Source: Bemisia tabaci
Lineage: Eukaryota; Arthropoda; Insecta; Hemiptera; Aleyrodidae
Assembly (NCBI RefSeq): GCF_918797505.1
Contig: NC_092793.1
Location: 67,141,660-67,205,659, forward strand
Length of the DNA: 64,000 bases
Direction of reading: 5' to 3'
Below the pieces are notes generated by a model. That model searched no databases. It worked only from the letters and a program-made list of their open reading frames with translations, and was not told the origin of the DNA. Every line of letters begins with the position of its first letter. Position 1 is the first letter of the stretch. Made by a program: the position numbers and the translations under genes. Of the stretch, positions 11,419 to 23,096 are shown in pieces.

Positions 11419-12938
11419 TATACACTAAAAACTGAAGGTAAACCAACAGCGAGGTAAAGTCAAGTTGTCTGACAATATATAAATATTTCTTCATATCGTA
11501 ACGTTTATCGGATAGTCGATAATCAAGGCGGGATATCTGATTGTGTGTATCCTGTTTCTGGACTACCGAGAATATGTCGATCGGTGTCGAAGCGGATTTG
11601 ATATTAATGGTATCCACGCGACACGAGCGCTCAAAATAGTAAAAAAGCTTCAGGTCATTGGAAAGTCCACGAGACCGTATGGCACCGTAAAGGAAAAGTG
11701 CGAATGAATCAATGGGTTGGCAAACCGGTTGAGCTGTCCGTGCCTATATCTGGCTTGCGAGACATCTCGATTCATTCTTCTTTTTTCAACTTCGACAACG
11801 AACAGACGTGACAGAACTCAGCGAATTATGTGGGGCGTAGTTTGGCCCTCTTTTTTCCCCTTTAAAAGGAGACTGTCCAATAACAGTAAGTGTTGTACAC
11901 ACCGAGAGAATCCGGTTTGTAGTTGTAGCGGAAACTACTTTGAAGGTCGTCTATGTGTATCAAGTTCCTAAGCTGCACTGTGCTAGATACTCTAATTCCA
12001 CGATAGACTCCGAGAGACGGTAAATATTAAATCGCGACAATACGTATATCCACATCAAAATTTCACGAGTCAAAGGGTTTAATTTCTTGCTTTACGCAAA
12101 ATTAAATTAAATCTGTGAAAAAGATAACGATGATTTATTGTTAGTGATGAAGATAAATGTGTAAAACTAACCTTGAGGGCGATCTCCAGATCTTCTTCTC
12201 GCATTCTGAAAACACCTGTCAACCATCAGGCTTTGAAACTTCTAACACGTCTCTGAAACATAAATTAACATAAAAACGATAAGTAAACGAATGAGCGAAC
12301 GGAGGAGGAGGAGAAGAAGAAATAATTGACGAGAGGTAAGGATGACTGATGGTAACGCCTAGGAAACACGAAAAAAATCGGTAGGCATTTTGGAAACAGC
12401 GTTGCTGCTTGTTTTTGATAAGTACAGGGAGATAAGTGTAATAATTTAATTCTCGTATATAACGTGAAGGCTATAAAAAGAGCTACGAAGTTCTGCAAAT
12501 CTCGGTCTTTGAGAGATTAAACGTCAATTATAGTCTCGAGTCCTAAAGATTTATGTTTTGAGCTTTTTATTTTAATAGTCCGATTTTTTCCAAGGATCGC
12601 TTCGAGATAGGTACAACTGTAAAAATAAGTCAGTTCTGGGAAGAGCCCATTCACACAAGTGCTACGTCTAAAATCTTCGATTGCCCAAAAGTAAAGTTTC
12701 AACGGCGTGGTCTCTGATGGAGAAAAACTAAGCGTACCAAAAATAAAAATATTCAAATCATCTAGGTAATTAAATCTCACTCCGACACTCTAACAGTTAC
12801 TAACAGTAATTGTAACATTTCTCGAGTGAACTTTCCTCTAAATTGTAAACTGAGTGCTGAGAGAGAAATTTTCATGAAAAACGTCGTAGCTGGTAACCAA
12901 GCATAGCTAGAAAGTGTTAGGGAATGTAAAAGATAATA
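11419..12938. other. No supported gene
   Basis: AT-rich sequence with short frames only. A GA-rich patch lies at about 12,299-12,322. Nothing else that I can support. Confidence 0.5.
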
Positions 12939-13193
12939 TCGACGGTGAAACTACCAAACCACGTATCTCGTTTGCAGTGTTTAAAAATCTACGCTCACAT
13001 TTTATTTTTTTGAAGTAGACCAAATCAATATCATTCCTTGAAATTTTCACGGAATTTTCTCCGCACAAAGAGGAAAAATCACAAAAATTTTCAAGACTGG
13101 ATGTTGCGTAGTTTTTCATTTAAAAAATAAAGTATGACAGGAAGTCTGCGACGTCGCAAACCGAGATACGTGGTTTGGTAGTTTCACCGTCGA
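12939..13193 (+). mobile_element. Family B MITE copy 2 (255 bp, TA target site)
   Basis: It has the same length, orientation and termini as copy 1 (TCGACGGTGAAA...TTTCACCGTCGA), with TA on both sides. The few substitutions from copy 1 are scattered, which suggests both descend from one recent burst. Confidence 0.88.
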
Positions 13194-14020
13194 TATGTGA
13201 CTTATACTTCTCGACACCAGTTATGATGTATCAAGATGCAACAGCAAGATACAGCTGGAATCCACACACGCTGCTGCAGCGATCACTGGATCAAGTGCCG
13301 TCCAAGACGTAAACATCATGACCTAAAGAGAGCCATATTTTCGTGCCGTTCATGTGTTTGGGGTCACACTACTTGGTCACAGTCGACTCTCCCCGTTGTC
13401 TGGAACACCACAGAAGCGAAGAGAAGACCCAGCTAAGACTATATCTTTTGATGCGGCGAACTGGCAACGCCACCGTTAAAATTTAGAGATGGAGATTATC
13501 AAACTTGACATCTAGATTAATGGTCCGGTGTTGCGGGAGAGAGCACAACACTTTCACAATAAGTCTTCTGGGAAATCGCGGAAAACTCGCGTGGAAAACG
13601 TCAAACTGTAAAGATGGATACACACAAAGATAGAGCTTGCTGACATCTATCTGATGGTATAAACTTTATAATAGATAAACGTGAAACACTGGAGAAAAAT
13701 TCGACATTTGCGGGAGCGGACGCCTAAGCGTCCGTCCGCGTCGAGCACCTCTTATCGAATCCCTCTTTGACAACTATTTCCATCGTTTAAATGTACTATA
13801 TCGATCCGCTTAAAAAAGCCAAAACAAAACTTACGACTTTAAATGAATTTTTGAAAAGATTTAACAAAACTTCATCGTTCCTCATTTTCCTCTCTCCTGA
13901 ATGGTTCAGATACGCAATGATTGCCTTGCCAAGATAGCACGCCATAGTGCTGGGACACCCTGCTGAGAAACCTGCCCCCGGTTTGTCCTGTGTTTAACTC
14001 CTCAGCAAGCCACTCTAATA
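13194..14020. other. No supported gene
   Basis: Only short frames. A GC-rich hairpin-like patch (GCGGACGC...GCGTCCGTCCGC) occurs at about 13,715-13,740. I see nothing else. Confidence 0.5.
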
Positions 14021-14273
14021 CTGCCGTGCTAAGGAAGAACGCCGTACGAACATTCGAGAGCTGCCAAATTTCTCTTGATAAAACATGTATTTTTGACAAC
14101 ATTTATGCATATTTTTCCTGGGAATTTTCAGATGTTTCAGATTAAATTACGTACAAAGTTGTCTAAAATTTTTGGGAAATTATATTAGCAATTTTCCCAG
14201 TAAATTCGGTTTTAATCGGAGGAGACTTGACAACATCTGAAGGCTCATACGGCGTTCTTCCTTAGCACGGCAG
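14021..14273. mobile_element. Family A MITE copy 2 (253 bp, TSD AATA)
   Basis: The termini are CTGCCGTGCTAAGGAAGAAC and GTTCTTCCTTAGCACGGCAG, an exact inverted match over these bases. It is flanked by AATA at 14,017-14,020 and 14,274-14,277. The interior includes the family words GCCAAATTTCTC, GATAAAACATG and TTTTTCCTGG. Non-coding. Confidence 0.92.
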
Positions 14274-14497
14274 AATAAGTCAGAAAGCTCAGCTTGTAGT
14301 ATCCTATCCCGTAAGATCCTGGGCGTCATTGCAACGCTGCGCCGTCATGAATACGCCGCGCCGATGCGATGCATGGCACCCAAGTGCGATCCCAGCGCCA
14401 TCTGCCGACACTGCTGAATGAATCCCAGGACAAAACTCTGAAAGTGGTTTGCTGACTAGCTCAAAAAAGAGTGAAACCGGTACAGGTCTCTCAGCAG

Positions 14498-14682
14498 GAC
14501 ATACCGCAAAGTATTCCAATACACCCGCCTGAGGTGATGAATGACGCTCCCAAGCACCATGAACCCGATTGTGTATTCAGAGATGCAACTTATAGCTTTG
14601 CGCGGAGAGATAATGCGTGGCATAATCATCGTAAACATGACAACAGTCCGCAAAATCCGGCTGCGAGCAAAACTTTTCCTTG
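14498..14682 (+). CDS. Candidate internal exon of unrecognised gene
   Basis: A 185-base open segment is bounded by an acceptor-like GTCTCTCAGCAG just before 14,498 and a consensus donor CCTTG-GTGAGT just after 14,682. The frame starting GAC-ATA encodes about 61 residues rich in Pro, His, Asn and Gln (IPQSIPIHPPEV near the start, NPAASKTFP at the end). It has no stop and more even base use than nearby DNA. I recognise no domain, and no neighbouring exon can be joined with confidence. It lies between two family A MITEs, as expected for an exon in a transposon-filled intronic landscape. A chance open frame remains possible. Confidence 0.35.
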
Positions 14683-14990
14683 GTGAGTGATAAAAAAACG
14701 ACAACAGTAGGCCTGCCCGGGTCTTGGAAATATAATGTGATCTTGCGCTTACTTAAGTATATTATTAAATTTCGAAAGGGACCACGATATGTATAATCTA
14801 AAACGCAGCTGATGCATTTTTATTTTGCAACCGCCAGCACTGAAATTATCTCCTTTGAATTTAAAATCTGATCGGGGTTTGAGGAATTCACTCAATAAAG
14901 GTCTCAAGAGAGATCAAAGGTAAAATCGTGACCGGGAGATTAGGTGCATTTACATGAGGGCCCTGGGTGAGCAGTTAGCTTTCTACTATA
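14683..14990. other. No supported feature
   Basis: AT-rich sequence between the candidate exon and the next MITE; nothing recognisable. Confidence 0.5.
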
Positions 14991-15239
14991 CTGCCGTGCT
15001 GAGTGAAAACCCCGTATCAGCACTCGAAGATTGCCAAATTTTTTCTTTGAAAATCAATATTTTTGAGGACGGTTACGTGCATTTTTCCTCGAAATTAGCA
15101 GACTTTTCAAGTTAAATTACGAAGGAAATTCTCTGAAAAATCGGAGAAGTATTCACGAACTCTGCTGAGAATTGTCATTTTTCGAAGGAAATTTGACAAG
15201 GCATGATGGCTCATACGATGTTCTCACTTAGTACAGTAG
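14991..15239. mobile_element. Family A MITE copy 3 (249 bp, TSD TATA)
   Basis: The left end CTGCCGTGCTGAGTGAAAAC is intact. The right end has decayed to CTTAGTACAGTAG instead of CTTAGCACGGCAG. TATA flanks both sides (14,987-14,990 and 15,240-15,243). The mismatching right TIR marks this as an older or damaged copy. Confidence 0.85.
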
Positions 15240-15639
15240 TATAATGGTCCGAACTCTTCCTCTCTCACGGAACCTATGGATGTAACGGCATTGCCAGGTG
15301 ACGTCATCGCTCCTGCCCGCTCTCGAACGGAAGAGCATGCACAAATATTCAACTCGACATTAAGAAATAGAGAGTAGTGACAAAAAATAAACACTAAAAA
15401 TATTTCTAGAACATTGTGTGATAACACTTCTGAAAGGAAATCAATGGGCTCCTGGGCGTAAGTTTATGGGCGAGGGTTGTATGGGATCGCTTTATACAAG
15501 CTTTAGATAAAGGTCTACGAATACATTCTAAAAAAAGAATCAGACATCAAATTGAAAAAAGGAGAAAATCGAGTGTCAAAACAACCGAAAATAGGAGGGA
15601 CGTAATCGGGCTTCGTCTTTTTACTATAACCCCGAATCT
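15240..15639. other. No supported feature
   Basis: Short frames only, with no recognisable motif. Confidence 0.5.
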
Positions 15640-16092
15640 GAGCGACATCCAATTGGCAGTTTAGAGCCGGGACAGAGCATTGCGACTTGCGAGTTTACGC
15701 CTCGCACCGTCACGCCTTCAATTTTGCAGATGCAACGTGGACATCCATTAAGCACGAATAGTTGTATCTCTGCGCCGCGCCCTCATCAACGCGCATCTTT
15801 TCCCTTCCCCTATTTCCATTTTGTGTTTGATTTCGTTTGTCTTATTGGTAGTGATGCTTCAAGGGCCACTTGAGCAGCACAGTCATAGAAGAGCCGTATT
15901 TGAGCCCCGTTGTTTAACTTTTCTACCAAATCCGAGCGACATCTCATCAGCAGCAAAGAGCGAAGCTTTGCCGGTTCACGCCTCACACTATCGCGCCTTT
16001 AATTTTGCAGATGCAACGCGGACATCAATCAAGCACGAATAGTTGTATCTCTGCGTCGTCATCATTGCGTGTCCTTTTTCCTTTCTCTATTT
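15640..16092 (+). repeat. Tandem duplication, two diverged copies, 281-bp offset
   Basis: The block around CCTTCAATTTTGCAGATGC (ending near 15,733) and its continuation AAGCACGAATAGTTGTATCT recur 281 bases further on, with GAGCGACATC upstream of both and CTATTT-CAT-TTG downstream of both. The copies differ at many positions, so the duplication is not recent. No function is evident. Confidence 0.75.
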
Positions 16093-16699
16093 TCATATTG
16101 CGTGAGCAAGTTAACATATTTTGAACAAATCAAGGTGGCACTGCAAAGCAGTCTACTAGCTAGCGCGTAAATTCACACAAATTGGGTAGGGGGGGGGGGG
16201 TGCACAGCCAAAAATCCACCTACCAATAACACGGTAGCAGTTTTCAAAGGCCTTCAAACTTTGAATTTGCACAGATTTCAGATTCATTGAAATTCTAAAA
16301 TGTTCGTGGGAGGGGACCGCTCCCAGACCCCTTTCTCCTTTTTGGCGGGTCCTCACCAGACCTTCCTCATGGGGGCGCTACAACATACTTGCCCCAGGTG
16401 CTGAAAATTCATGCCATACGGCCCTGACTTCCAAGCTGAAAAAAAGCTCTGAAAGTTGAGGTCGCAATGGAGGAGATCGTCTACGTTATGGTCAGAGTCC
16501 ACCTTTACATCTTTACAGACTCAAACTCTCCGAGAGAAAAACAGGGAGCACATACGTTGGCGTAGTTGCCACTTTGATTGGAAACTCCAAGTCTTAAACC
16601 ACATCAACCCTGCTGAAGTATTCGCTCCCTATCTGCAAATGGAGAGTTTGACCGAGTATAAAATTGGACTCTTACTATAAAGTAGGCGGTTCCTGTCAC
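16093..16699. other. No gene; G-run and old repeat debris
   Basis: There is a run of 12 G at about 16,189-16,200. The stretch near 16,315-16,400 (GGCGGGTCCTCACCAGACC, CATGGGGGCGCTAC) looks like old dispersed-repeat sequence. A 74-codon frame at 16,456-16,680 has no recognisable domain. Confidence 0.45.
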
Positions 16700-16850
16700 T
16701 ATGGCCTCAACTTTAGTAGCTTTATAGGAGCTTTGGAGTTTGTTTCAGAGAAAACCAGTAGTGGTATTGTAACTCCCGCAAAATTTTTCACAAAAAACAA
16801 GTACTTAAATGTCACATTACCGAGGCATGCGAGGGCTCTATTCAAACTGA
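16700..16850. repeat. Dispersed repeat, inverted partner of 2.7-2.87 kb
   Basis: The reverse complement of this segment aligns with about 2,697-2,870 (see that entry). It adjoins the family A right-end fragment at 16,874-16,954. Together, 16.7-16.95 kb may be one old family A-like element whose left end is lost. Confidence 0.45.
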
Positions 16851-16873
16851 GGTATCTGATGATTTCGAGGAAA

Positions 16874-16954
16874 AATTTTTTGTGAGGAATGTTCTCGGGG
16901 GTTGAATTTGGCAAGATAGGTTTGTTTTTACGGCGCTTTTCCTCAAGGCGGCAG
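16874..16954. mobile_element. Family A MITE right-end fragment
   Basis: TTTGGCAAGATAG, then TTTACGGCGCTTTTCCTCAA and GGCGGCAG, match the right end of family A elements with several substitutions. It ends only 15 bases before the intact copy at 16,970, so two related elements sit almost end to end. Confidence 0.65.
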
Positions 16955-16969
16955 CATGGATGGACGATA

Positions 16970-17227
16970 CTGCCGTGCCGAGGAAAAACGCCATATGAAC
17001 AATCGATAGTTGCCAAATTTTCCCAGATTAATCATGTATTGTTCAGGAAAGTTCCATATATATTTTTCCTTGAAATTTTCGAGTATTTTAGATTAGAGTG
17101 CGAACAAAATCGTCGGACAATTTCTAAGAAGCAAAACATTCAAAAAATTTCTAGCACATTCGGTTTTTATTGCGGGGAATCTGGCAACGCCTGATGGCTC
17201 TTACGGCGTTTTTCCTCAGCACGGCAG
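16970..17227. mobile_element. Family A MITE copy 4 (258 bp, TSD GATA)
   Basis: The termini are CTGCCGTGCCGAGGAAAAAC and GTTTTTCCTCAGCACGGCAG. GATA lies at 16,966-16,969 and 17,228-17,231. The right TIR here reads CTTACGGCG, so on the minus strand it contains GCC-GTAAGA, a usable splice-donor sequence next to the exon-like frame that follows. Confidence 0.92.
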
Positions 17228-17231
17228 GATA

Positions 17232-17470
17232 GGTCCTCATGCGAATGGATGGGAGTGATGCCAGAGACATCGACGAGACCGCTGGCCGTTCGCACGCTTC
17301 GGAACCGGGGGCGCGAGGGGCGGCGCGGCTTCGTGGCTATGACCTCTGAGTCGGATGCCGAGTCGCGCTCGTTATGGGAAACGGCAGGACGGACCGCCAC
17401 CCACCTCCGCCCGCAAGGCGGGAGGAGCTCATCTCCGCCTTGGGTTTCAAGATCCCGTGTCGCTTTTCAG
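17232..17470 (-). CDS. Candidate GC-rich exon on the minus strand
   Basis: The minus strand is open from about 17,470 down to the MITE boundary at 17,231 and further into the MITE. It encodes a stretch including SASDSEVIATKPRRP and SGLVDVSGITPIHSHED, with a strong preference for G or C at third codon positions (GTC, CTC, GCC, ATC), unlike the surrounding AT-rich DNA. No known domain is recognised. The nearest donor-like site is GTAAGA inside the MITE, and the upstream acceptor is unclear. It may be an exon cut into or extended by the MITE, an old pseudogene, or a composition effect: the plus strand is also open here. Confidence 0.3.
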
Positions 17471-17760
17471 TTCCCGGCTAGCGCCGCGCCGCGCGCCGCG
17501 GACCGCCCGGGACCCACCGCCCACATATCTCCCCGTCGTCACTTTCTCTCCTCGACTGAAAAGCCGTTATGAAGCGGCGCGACGTTGGCTCTCACCCCCT
17601 GATCGAGTATACCGCTCGGGGGGTTCTTCTGAGCGCCTCCTCGAAAGTATATGTGCGTCGCTGACGACGATAACGACGTCTTCGCGCGATGATCTAGTGA
17701 ATGGTGAACATCCACCGATGCATGTGCAAACCCCACCCACAGATAAGTAGATTCTCTCCG
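17471..17760. other. GC-rich, CpG-dense stretch without firm gene
   Basis: The sequence from 17,250 to about 17,700 is markedly GC- and CpG-rich (for example GCGCCGCGCCGCGCGCCGCGG near 17,482). Opposing long frames result partly from this. It could be a CpG-island-like promoter or first-exon area for the minus-strand candidate exon, but no TATA or start can be fixed. Confidence 0.35.
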
Positions 17761-18182
17761 AAGGCGAATAGATGACTAGACGGCCTGAGATAGGCCTGTT
17801 GCGAGAGGCACGAAAAGTACGCATGCTCGCGTAAGGTCAGTGCCGGATTTAGGGCAGGAATGCAGAATGATTTTTGCCCTCCCATTTTAAAAACCTTTTT
17901 TCCGAACAAAAATTTCAAAGGAATGACTTTCTTACAAAGCTCTGCACGTATAAATTGTTGCAATTTTGCAAAAAACACGTGATTTTTATCAAGATTTTGC
18001 AAAACGTGCAAGTGATTTTTAACGCGATTTTGTGATAAACACGTGAGTTTCACCGCAGTTTGCAATCAAAGAAGCTATTTTGCCACATTTCCCACCTCAA
18101 AACACCGTTTTTGGGGCCTTCCCATTTCCACATATGACCAATCGTTACCCGCCCGGTTGCGTGGTCGAGAAGTTTTTGCTCA

Positions 18183-18202
18183 CCCCCCCCCCCCCCCCCC
18201 CC
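18183..18202 (+). repeat. Poly-C tract (20 C)
   Basis: An uninterrupted run of 20 cytosines followed by GGGGG, which can pair back on itself. The length is exactly as assembled and may be inaccurate. Confidence 0.9.
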
Positions 18203-18483
18203 GGGGGCGTTGCTGAGATGGAATCGGCCCAGAAGCCCCGCCACGAGATAATTTGTTTCCTTTATTGTAGTAAGAGCTGTAAAAAGGTTGTCCACTATAA
18301 CTTATCTTTCATTTGCATCTCTAGTTCCATGAGAGAACCCAATCTAGAATGCGATAAAATGTGGCACAAAATTTGCGGCCTTAAACTACATGTAAAATTG
18401 AGCCAATATCCAAAAGTTTCCGAAGGAGGCCCCTAGATCCCTCTCCGTGCAAGGGGATTTTCCATGGCCCTCCACTCATCAGT

Positions 18484-18536
18484 GGGGGGGGGGGGTAGAT
18501 TTTCGATGGGAGCCAGCCAGCCCCCCCCCCCCCCCC
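18484..18536 (+). repeat. Poly-G then poly-C tracts (hairpin-capable)
   Basis: A run of 13 G and a run of 16 C are separated by 24 bases, so the two could pair into a stem. Both tracts are homopolymers prone to sequencing error. Confidence 0.85.
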
Positions 18537-20765
18537 ACGTCCCGAATGATATCGCAAATCGAAAGGCAAAACGATTTACAACATTCACTATCGGGACGTT
18601 CATTCGGAGGTATTTTAAAGTGTTTCTTATCGTTTAATTGTGTGTACATTATTCAAGAACCTGACGTATTGTAGCGTAATATGACTTTCGGGCAATCTGA
18701 AGAAATCTCCTAAAATCCAGGAATTATCAATTCATAGGAGGAAGAATTAAGACTGATGCCATTCTCTCTAATTCGACGAAAAACTGACAACGGAGAGAGA
18801 TAATATAACCGAAGGTGTCAGAATATTACGAGCTGCCACGCGAGGCGAACTTTTTTTCCCACCTCATCTCAAAGCGAAACAAGAGATGTGCTAATTACAA
18901 AAGAGCGGTAAGTAGCGTCTTTTATCTGGCATCGGTCAACATAAGACCCGTCAAACTGAACACTTAACGATATTTAGGTGTATTCAAATGACCGAATCGT
19001 GCGTTAATGCACCCCTATAACAATCAAGCGGTGCTGCGCTGTATATACAAGCTCATCCGCCTAGACTTTATGTGAATTTTGTTCGTCCGCGGAGCTCTTG
19101 CGCAATGAAATCTGTGAATAAAAACATTAGAACATGGCAAATCTTGCGTAAGTCTTACTTGATCTTCTTCTAGCATCAAATCTCTTGGCGTTCATTGATT
19201 CTGGACGATTCCGAATCTGAAGATTGGCAGTGACATTTTTTGTGTCAAAGGGTTGGTTGCCCTTCTAGGCGCTAAGACTCCACATTTCGACGTGTACGAA
19301 CCCTCCTTATATAGGCACTCTAGTAATGGATATCTAGTACCAAAACAAATTTCAGCATCATGCAACTCCTCTCTGTGGCTGCGTTGCTTGTAAAGAACAT
19401 TGAATTTTGGTAAAATCTAAGAATTAATTGAGTTATCTCGGAGCGGTAGGGCACGCGTTTTTAATTATCACTATATTTCAAAGTTCGCCTACGCCTAAGT
19501 CCAATAACAACTGCCTGATATATTGACACGCCGCGGGTTGTAAAATGTTACCCAGATCAGGATTAAAATGAGTCAAAACATTCCTCAACTGGTGTTAATT
19601 CAAGCAGTGCATCCTGCTTTACCATTGTTGTCGCTTTACGTTTCGACCCCTAATGTTATTTCGTCAGTCGCGTGATATCGCGTGAGATTGGGTTAAGATC
19701 TTATTAGTGCGCTGCTGCGTTCTGAGTGTGCCACTGGAACAGACTCTCTTCATTGTGCGAATGGAGCAATATTCTTCCCCAAGGTGCTCAGACACGCATC
19801 AAACAGGGTCGAATTCTTCCGCAACCTCCCGTAAGACGTGTCGTTGTGCAAGCCGTCTTTAACTCGTGCCTGAAAATTGTGTGCCTGCAAGTCTGATGAG
19901 GCACATTCGGATGGTCGCTTACCCATTTCTCAAGCAGAATGACCACGACTGGAGAATTTGCAGGTGCCTGAAATTTGATAAATTCCGTATCAAAGTGGAT
20001 GCCAACAAGTGAACTGAACACGAGGATACCCTTGGTTCATTAATCGAGAAATTATTGAAGGAAATACGACAAAATAACCTAATCTGCTATCATACATGTG
20101 TTTAAATGGGAAAATGACGTTACTAGGCGGCGCATTGTCTCACTTTTAAATCTATTTTTATACTATTTCTCATATCAGAAAAAAATTATAAAGAATACTG
20201 TAAAATCAGCTCTTTAAGCACTTTCAGATGAAGCAGTACAAAATAAGCGTGCAAATTCTCCATTGTCATGACAAAACAAGCGCTGACGCCTGGGCAAATG
20301 GGTCCGAATTGTTTGGTTTACTCCTGTCTCATCCACAAGACTTCCTAGAGCTCCTCCTAAATATGCGCACAGCATGTTTTTACGAATGAATCAAAGCCAG
20401 CAATGAGTGGCAATGTTCGATTCTAAAGAGGAAAAAAGAGCTATTTTTTCTTACCGCGCGTTGAAGTCTCCGAAGATATGCGCGTCACCGAGCCCCATTC
20501 GACGCGAATAGTCATATCCAGTAACGGAGCCAGGACTGCCCCAGTGCCCCTCTCCCAACCCGGACTGTGATAGGGGGGGGGGGGGGTTCGGAGGGTTTAC
20601 CCTCCCCCTCCACGACGAGGAGAGTTCTCCAAAAAAACGTCATTTCTCATGATTTTGAGGAATTTTTTCCTCTCTTAGACCTCCCCCACCCCATAAGAAA
20701 TTTTTGACGGTACACATCCCCTTGTTTAGCAACGTCGCACTGCTCATATCCACTCGCATAAAAAA

Positions 20766-20993
20766 TGGACGTATTTCTATCAAACGGAACTAAGCGCCAT
20801 GGGGGGAGGAAGAGAGAGGGGGGGCTTGGATTGACGGGTGTTGCGGAACGCGATGCTCGTTCCGTCCTGTACTCGAAATGCGTTTCCATAGCGCTTATAT
20901 AGTTCCGTTTGACAGAACGCGCTATCCGGGATTCTAAAAATCTCAAAAGGAACTCAATTTGGCGCTTAGTTCCGTTTAACAGAAATGCGTCCA
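20766..20993. mobile_element. Inverted-repeat MITE (228 bp)
   Basis: It starts TGGACGTATTTCTATCAAAC and ends AACAGAAATGCGTCCA; the inverted match extends over GGAACTAAGCGCCA on each side, about 34 bp. The interior carries extra partial copies of the same words (TAGTTCCGTTTGACAGAA). No target duplication is clear. Non-coding; the 115-codon minus-strand frame is explained by it. Confidence 0.75.
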
Positions 20994-22932
20994 AATAAGT
21001 GACTTCTCGTATGCGTTAGTTTGTATCTAATAGAGAAGAGCTAAATACGAAAATATGTGCTATCAGTGTTCAGTGTCACAAAAAAGAATATAGGTACAGC
21101 ATTTTAAATGTCATTCATAGTATACAAAATAACTTGTTGTAAATTATCGTTTGCGTCGTTAAATGATAAAATTAAAGTAACTCTTAAAGCTAGATAAAAT
21201 TTTCAAGATCATTTAAATCCCTAATTTTTCGAGGGTGTCTCGAAGGTCATGCACACAGTGAGGGAACGCGAACGGGGATATTTTCTAATCCGTTTTGATA
21301 CAGCTTGCCTGTTTGAAAGGACCAGTACGAATACTACATAATTAAATAATCGATGGATCGAATTCTCAGAGGCACATTTAGAATAAAACTTTTGTAATGT
21401 TTGTTGTATCACGTGGTAAAAATGTACGCAATGCCTGACTCGGAAATAAAAGAAAAACACGATTTTGCTTCAAATTTTAGGGCTGACATGCTGGCACACG
21501 AGTTTTCTGACCTAGTGAAGTTTGAAAAGACCAAGTAAACAATATATGTGCTCTGACGTTTGCAAAACACTATTATTTAAATACGCGAGATATGAAGCAT
21601 AACCACTGATGGCGATGGGAATAGCGATGTTGATGGCTAAGCCATAAAACCTGTGGATGACTGTTGCGAGCAAGCGAACCAGCTCATCCGGAAATGTAAA
21701 CCAAGTCTGCGGCTTTGAGTCCAGTCAAACGTTAAAAGTTAACAGACCTCACATGCAGCGTGACCGCCGCCGTTATCACAGCTCTTCATGTAGGTGTAAT
21801 AGGTACCTAATAACTTCAACTTCACAGCAATCAAAGCTTTTCAGAAGGCGTATGGTATATTATATATTAACTTTATCAGGAATCGACGTATCAACTGTTC
21901 AGCTAATTCACAGCGATCAGTCATTTTGTAAAGTCAATCTCCTCAAATGAGAATGTTAAACGTAAGTAAAACATCTTTCACACAAGAGAGTGTTGCCAAG
22001 CATTCGTGCCAGTTAAATACTTGGTTAAAAAGTTAAATCTTGAGACCTACGAAAATTCAAGTAAAATATTCGTCAAAACTCCTGAATAGTAAAAGTTCAT
22101 TCATTTCCAGCTTTTGACGTGAACTGAATATATTTACGAGCTCATTCTCAATTCTCAATGCAATAAACTAACTATTACGCTTTCAAACAATTTAACATAA
22201 TCGGAGAAACGGCATTATGTATGATTTGATTGAAGTATTCGAAAAGATTATTTGATTTTTCAATGGGTAAAGAAAGGATGTTTTATAGACTCAAAAAGGC
22301 GCTTCTGTATCTTAGCTCAAATTGGGGCGATAAATTATGAAATGGGAGAAAAGGGAGGAGATGGGTGGGACGAGCGGCTTAAGAGAGAACACATGGACCT
22401 ACGCTCAAGATTATTCCCACTCTCAATTGCAATGAAAGCCTGAACCCCTGTAAAAACCTGTAAGTTTGTCAACGGTAAAATTACACTATGATAGTATTTC
22501 TCATATATAATGTTTTTCCCTTATTTTAAACATCATTTTTGCTCCCAAATGTTATTTCTCATTTTTGCATTAATTTTTTTTACAAACTTTTCCTTTTATC
22601 TTGTTCTTCGACATCTTACGTGGTTTTCGTCCAAAATATTGGTTAAAAATTACAGCGCTTGACTGAAGTTGCGAAAATAATAAGATTCTTAAGATCCGTC
22701 ATCAGAGCCCGGGGGGCTTTCGAGGGAAGGACACAGAGAAACCGAACGGGATCAATGTGAGCGATAGCGATGAGGAAGTAAGCAAACAACAAAAGAAAAA
22801 AAATAAAAGAAAGTGGAAGATCATCAAAAGTAACGTCCGAATCCAAAGTTAATTTTGCAGCACCATTCAAAAGTCCCACGATCGTGGCAAACTCTCGATA
22901 AATCCGCAGGGGACCGGCGAAAGTTGTCTCTT

Positions 22933-22940
22933 ATAAAAGG
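22933..22940 (+). promoter_or_regulatory. TATA-box-like motif
   Basis: TATAAAAG followed by GGCC lies about 150 bases before a second TATA-like motif at 23,087. No transcript start or gene can be assigned. Confidence 0.15.
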
Positions 22941-23086
22941 GCCATAAAGACAGGAAAGTACAAACAAAAGGCCAACGCAAGGCACGTTAAGTAAACCTGA
23001 TTGAGCTATAATCGTAATTTTCGGTGAGATAAGGTTTATGGCGGCATGGTCCGGACAGCGGACAGCGGCACACGCGGAGACACAAG

Positions 23087-23096
23087 TATAAAAAGG
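23087..23096 (+). promoter_or_regulatory. TATA-box-like motif before GC-rich patch
   Basis: TATAAAAAGG lies about 50 bases before the CpG-rich stretch starting near 23,140. The arrangement is promoter-like, but no open frame downstream can be recognised as a gene. Confidence 0.2.

Larger units (their letters stand above)
17761..20765. other. No gene; long C and G homopolymers
   Basis: About 3 kb without credible coding. It contains a run of 20 C at 18,183-18,202, 13 G at 18,484-18,496, 16 C at 18,521-18,536 and 14 G at about 20,573-20,586. TTTTGCAAAA and CACGTGA words recur around 17,965-18,050. Proline/glycine-rich frames over the homopolymers are artefacts. Confidence 0.55.

Noticed and set aside
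11132..13119. A 70-codon minus-strand frame conserved at two places
   Set aside because: Both lie inside nearly identical family B MITEs. Identity of the DNA explains the conserved frame, and the diverged copies at 3.0 and 40.6 kb do not keep it.
16178..18570. Proline- and glycine-rich frames around G/C runs
   Set aside because: They exist only because of homopolymers and change with any length error.
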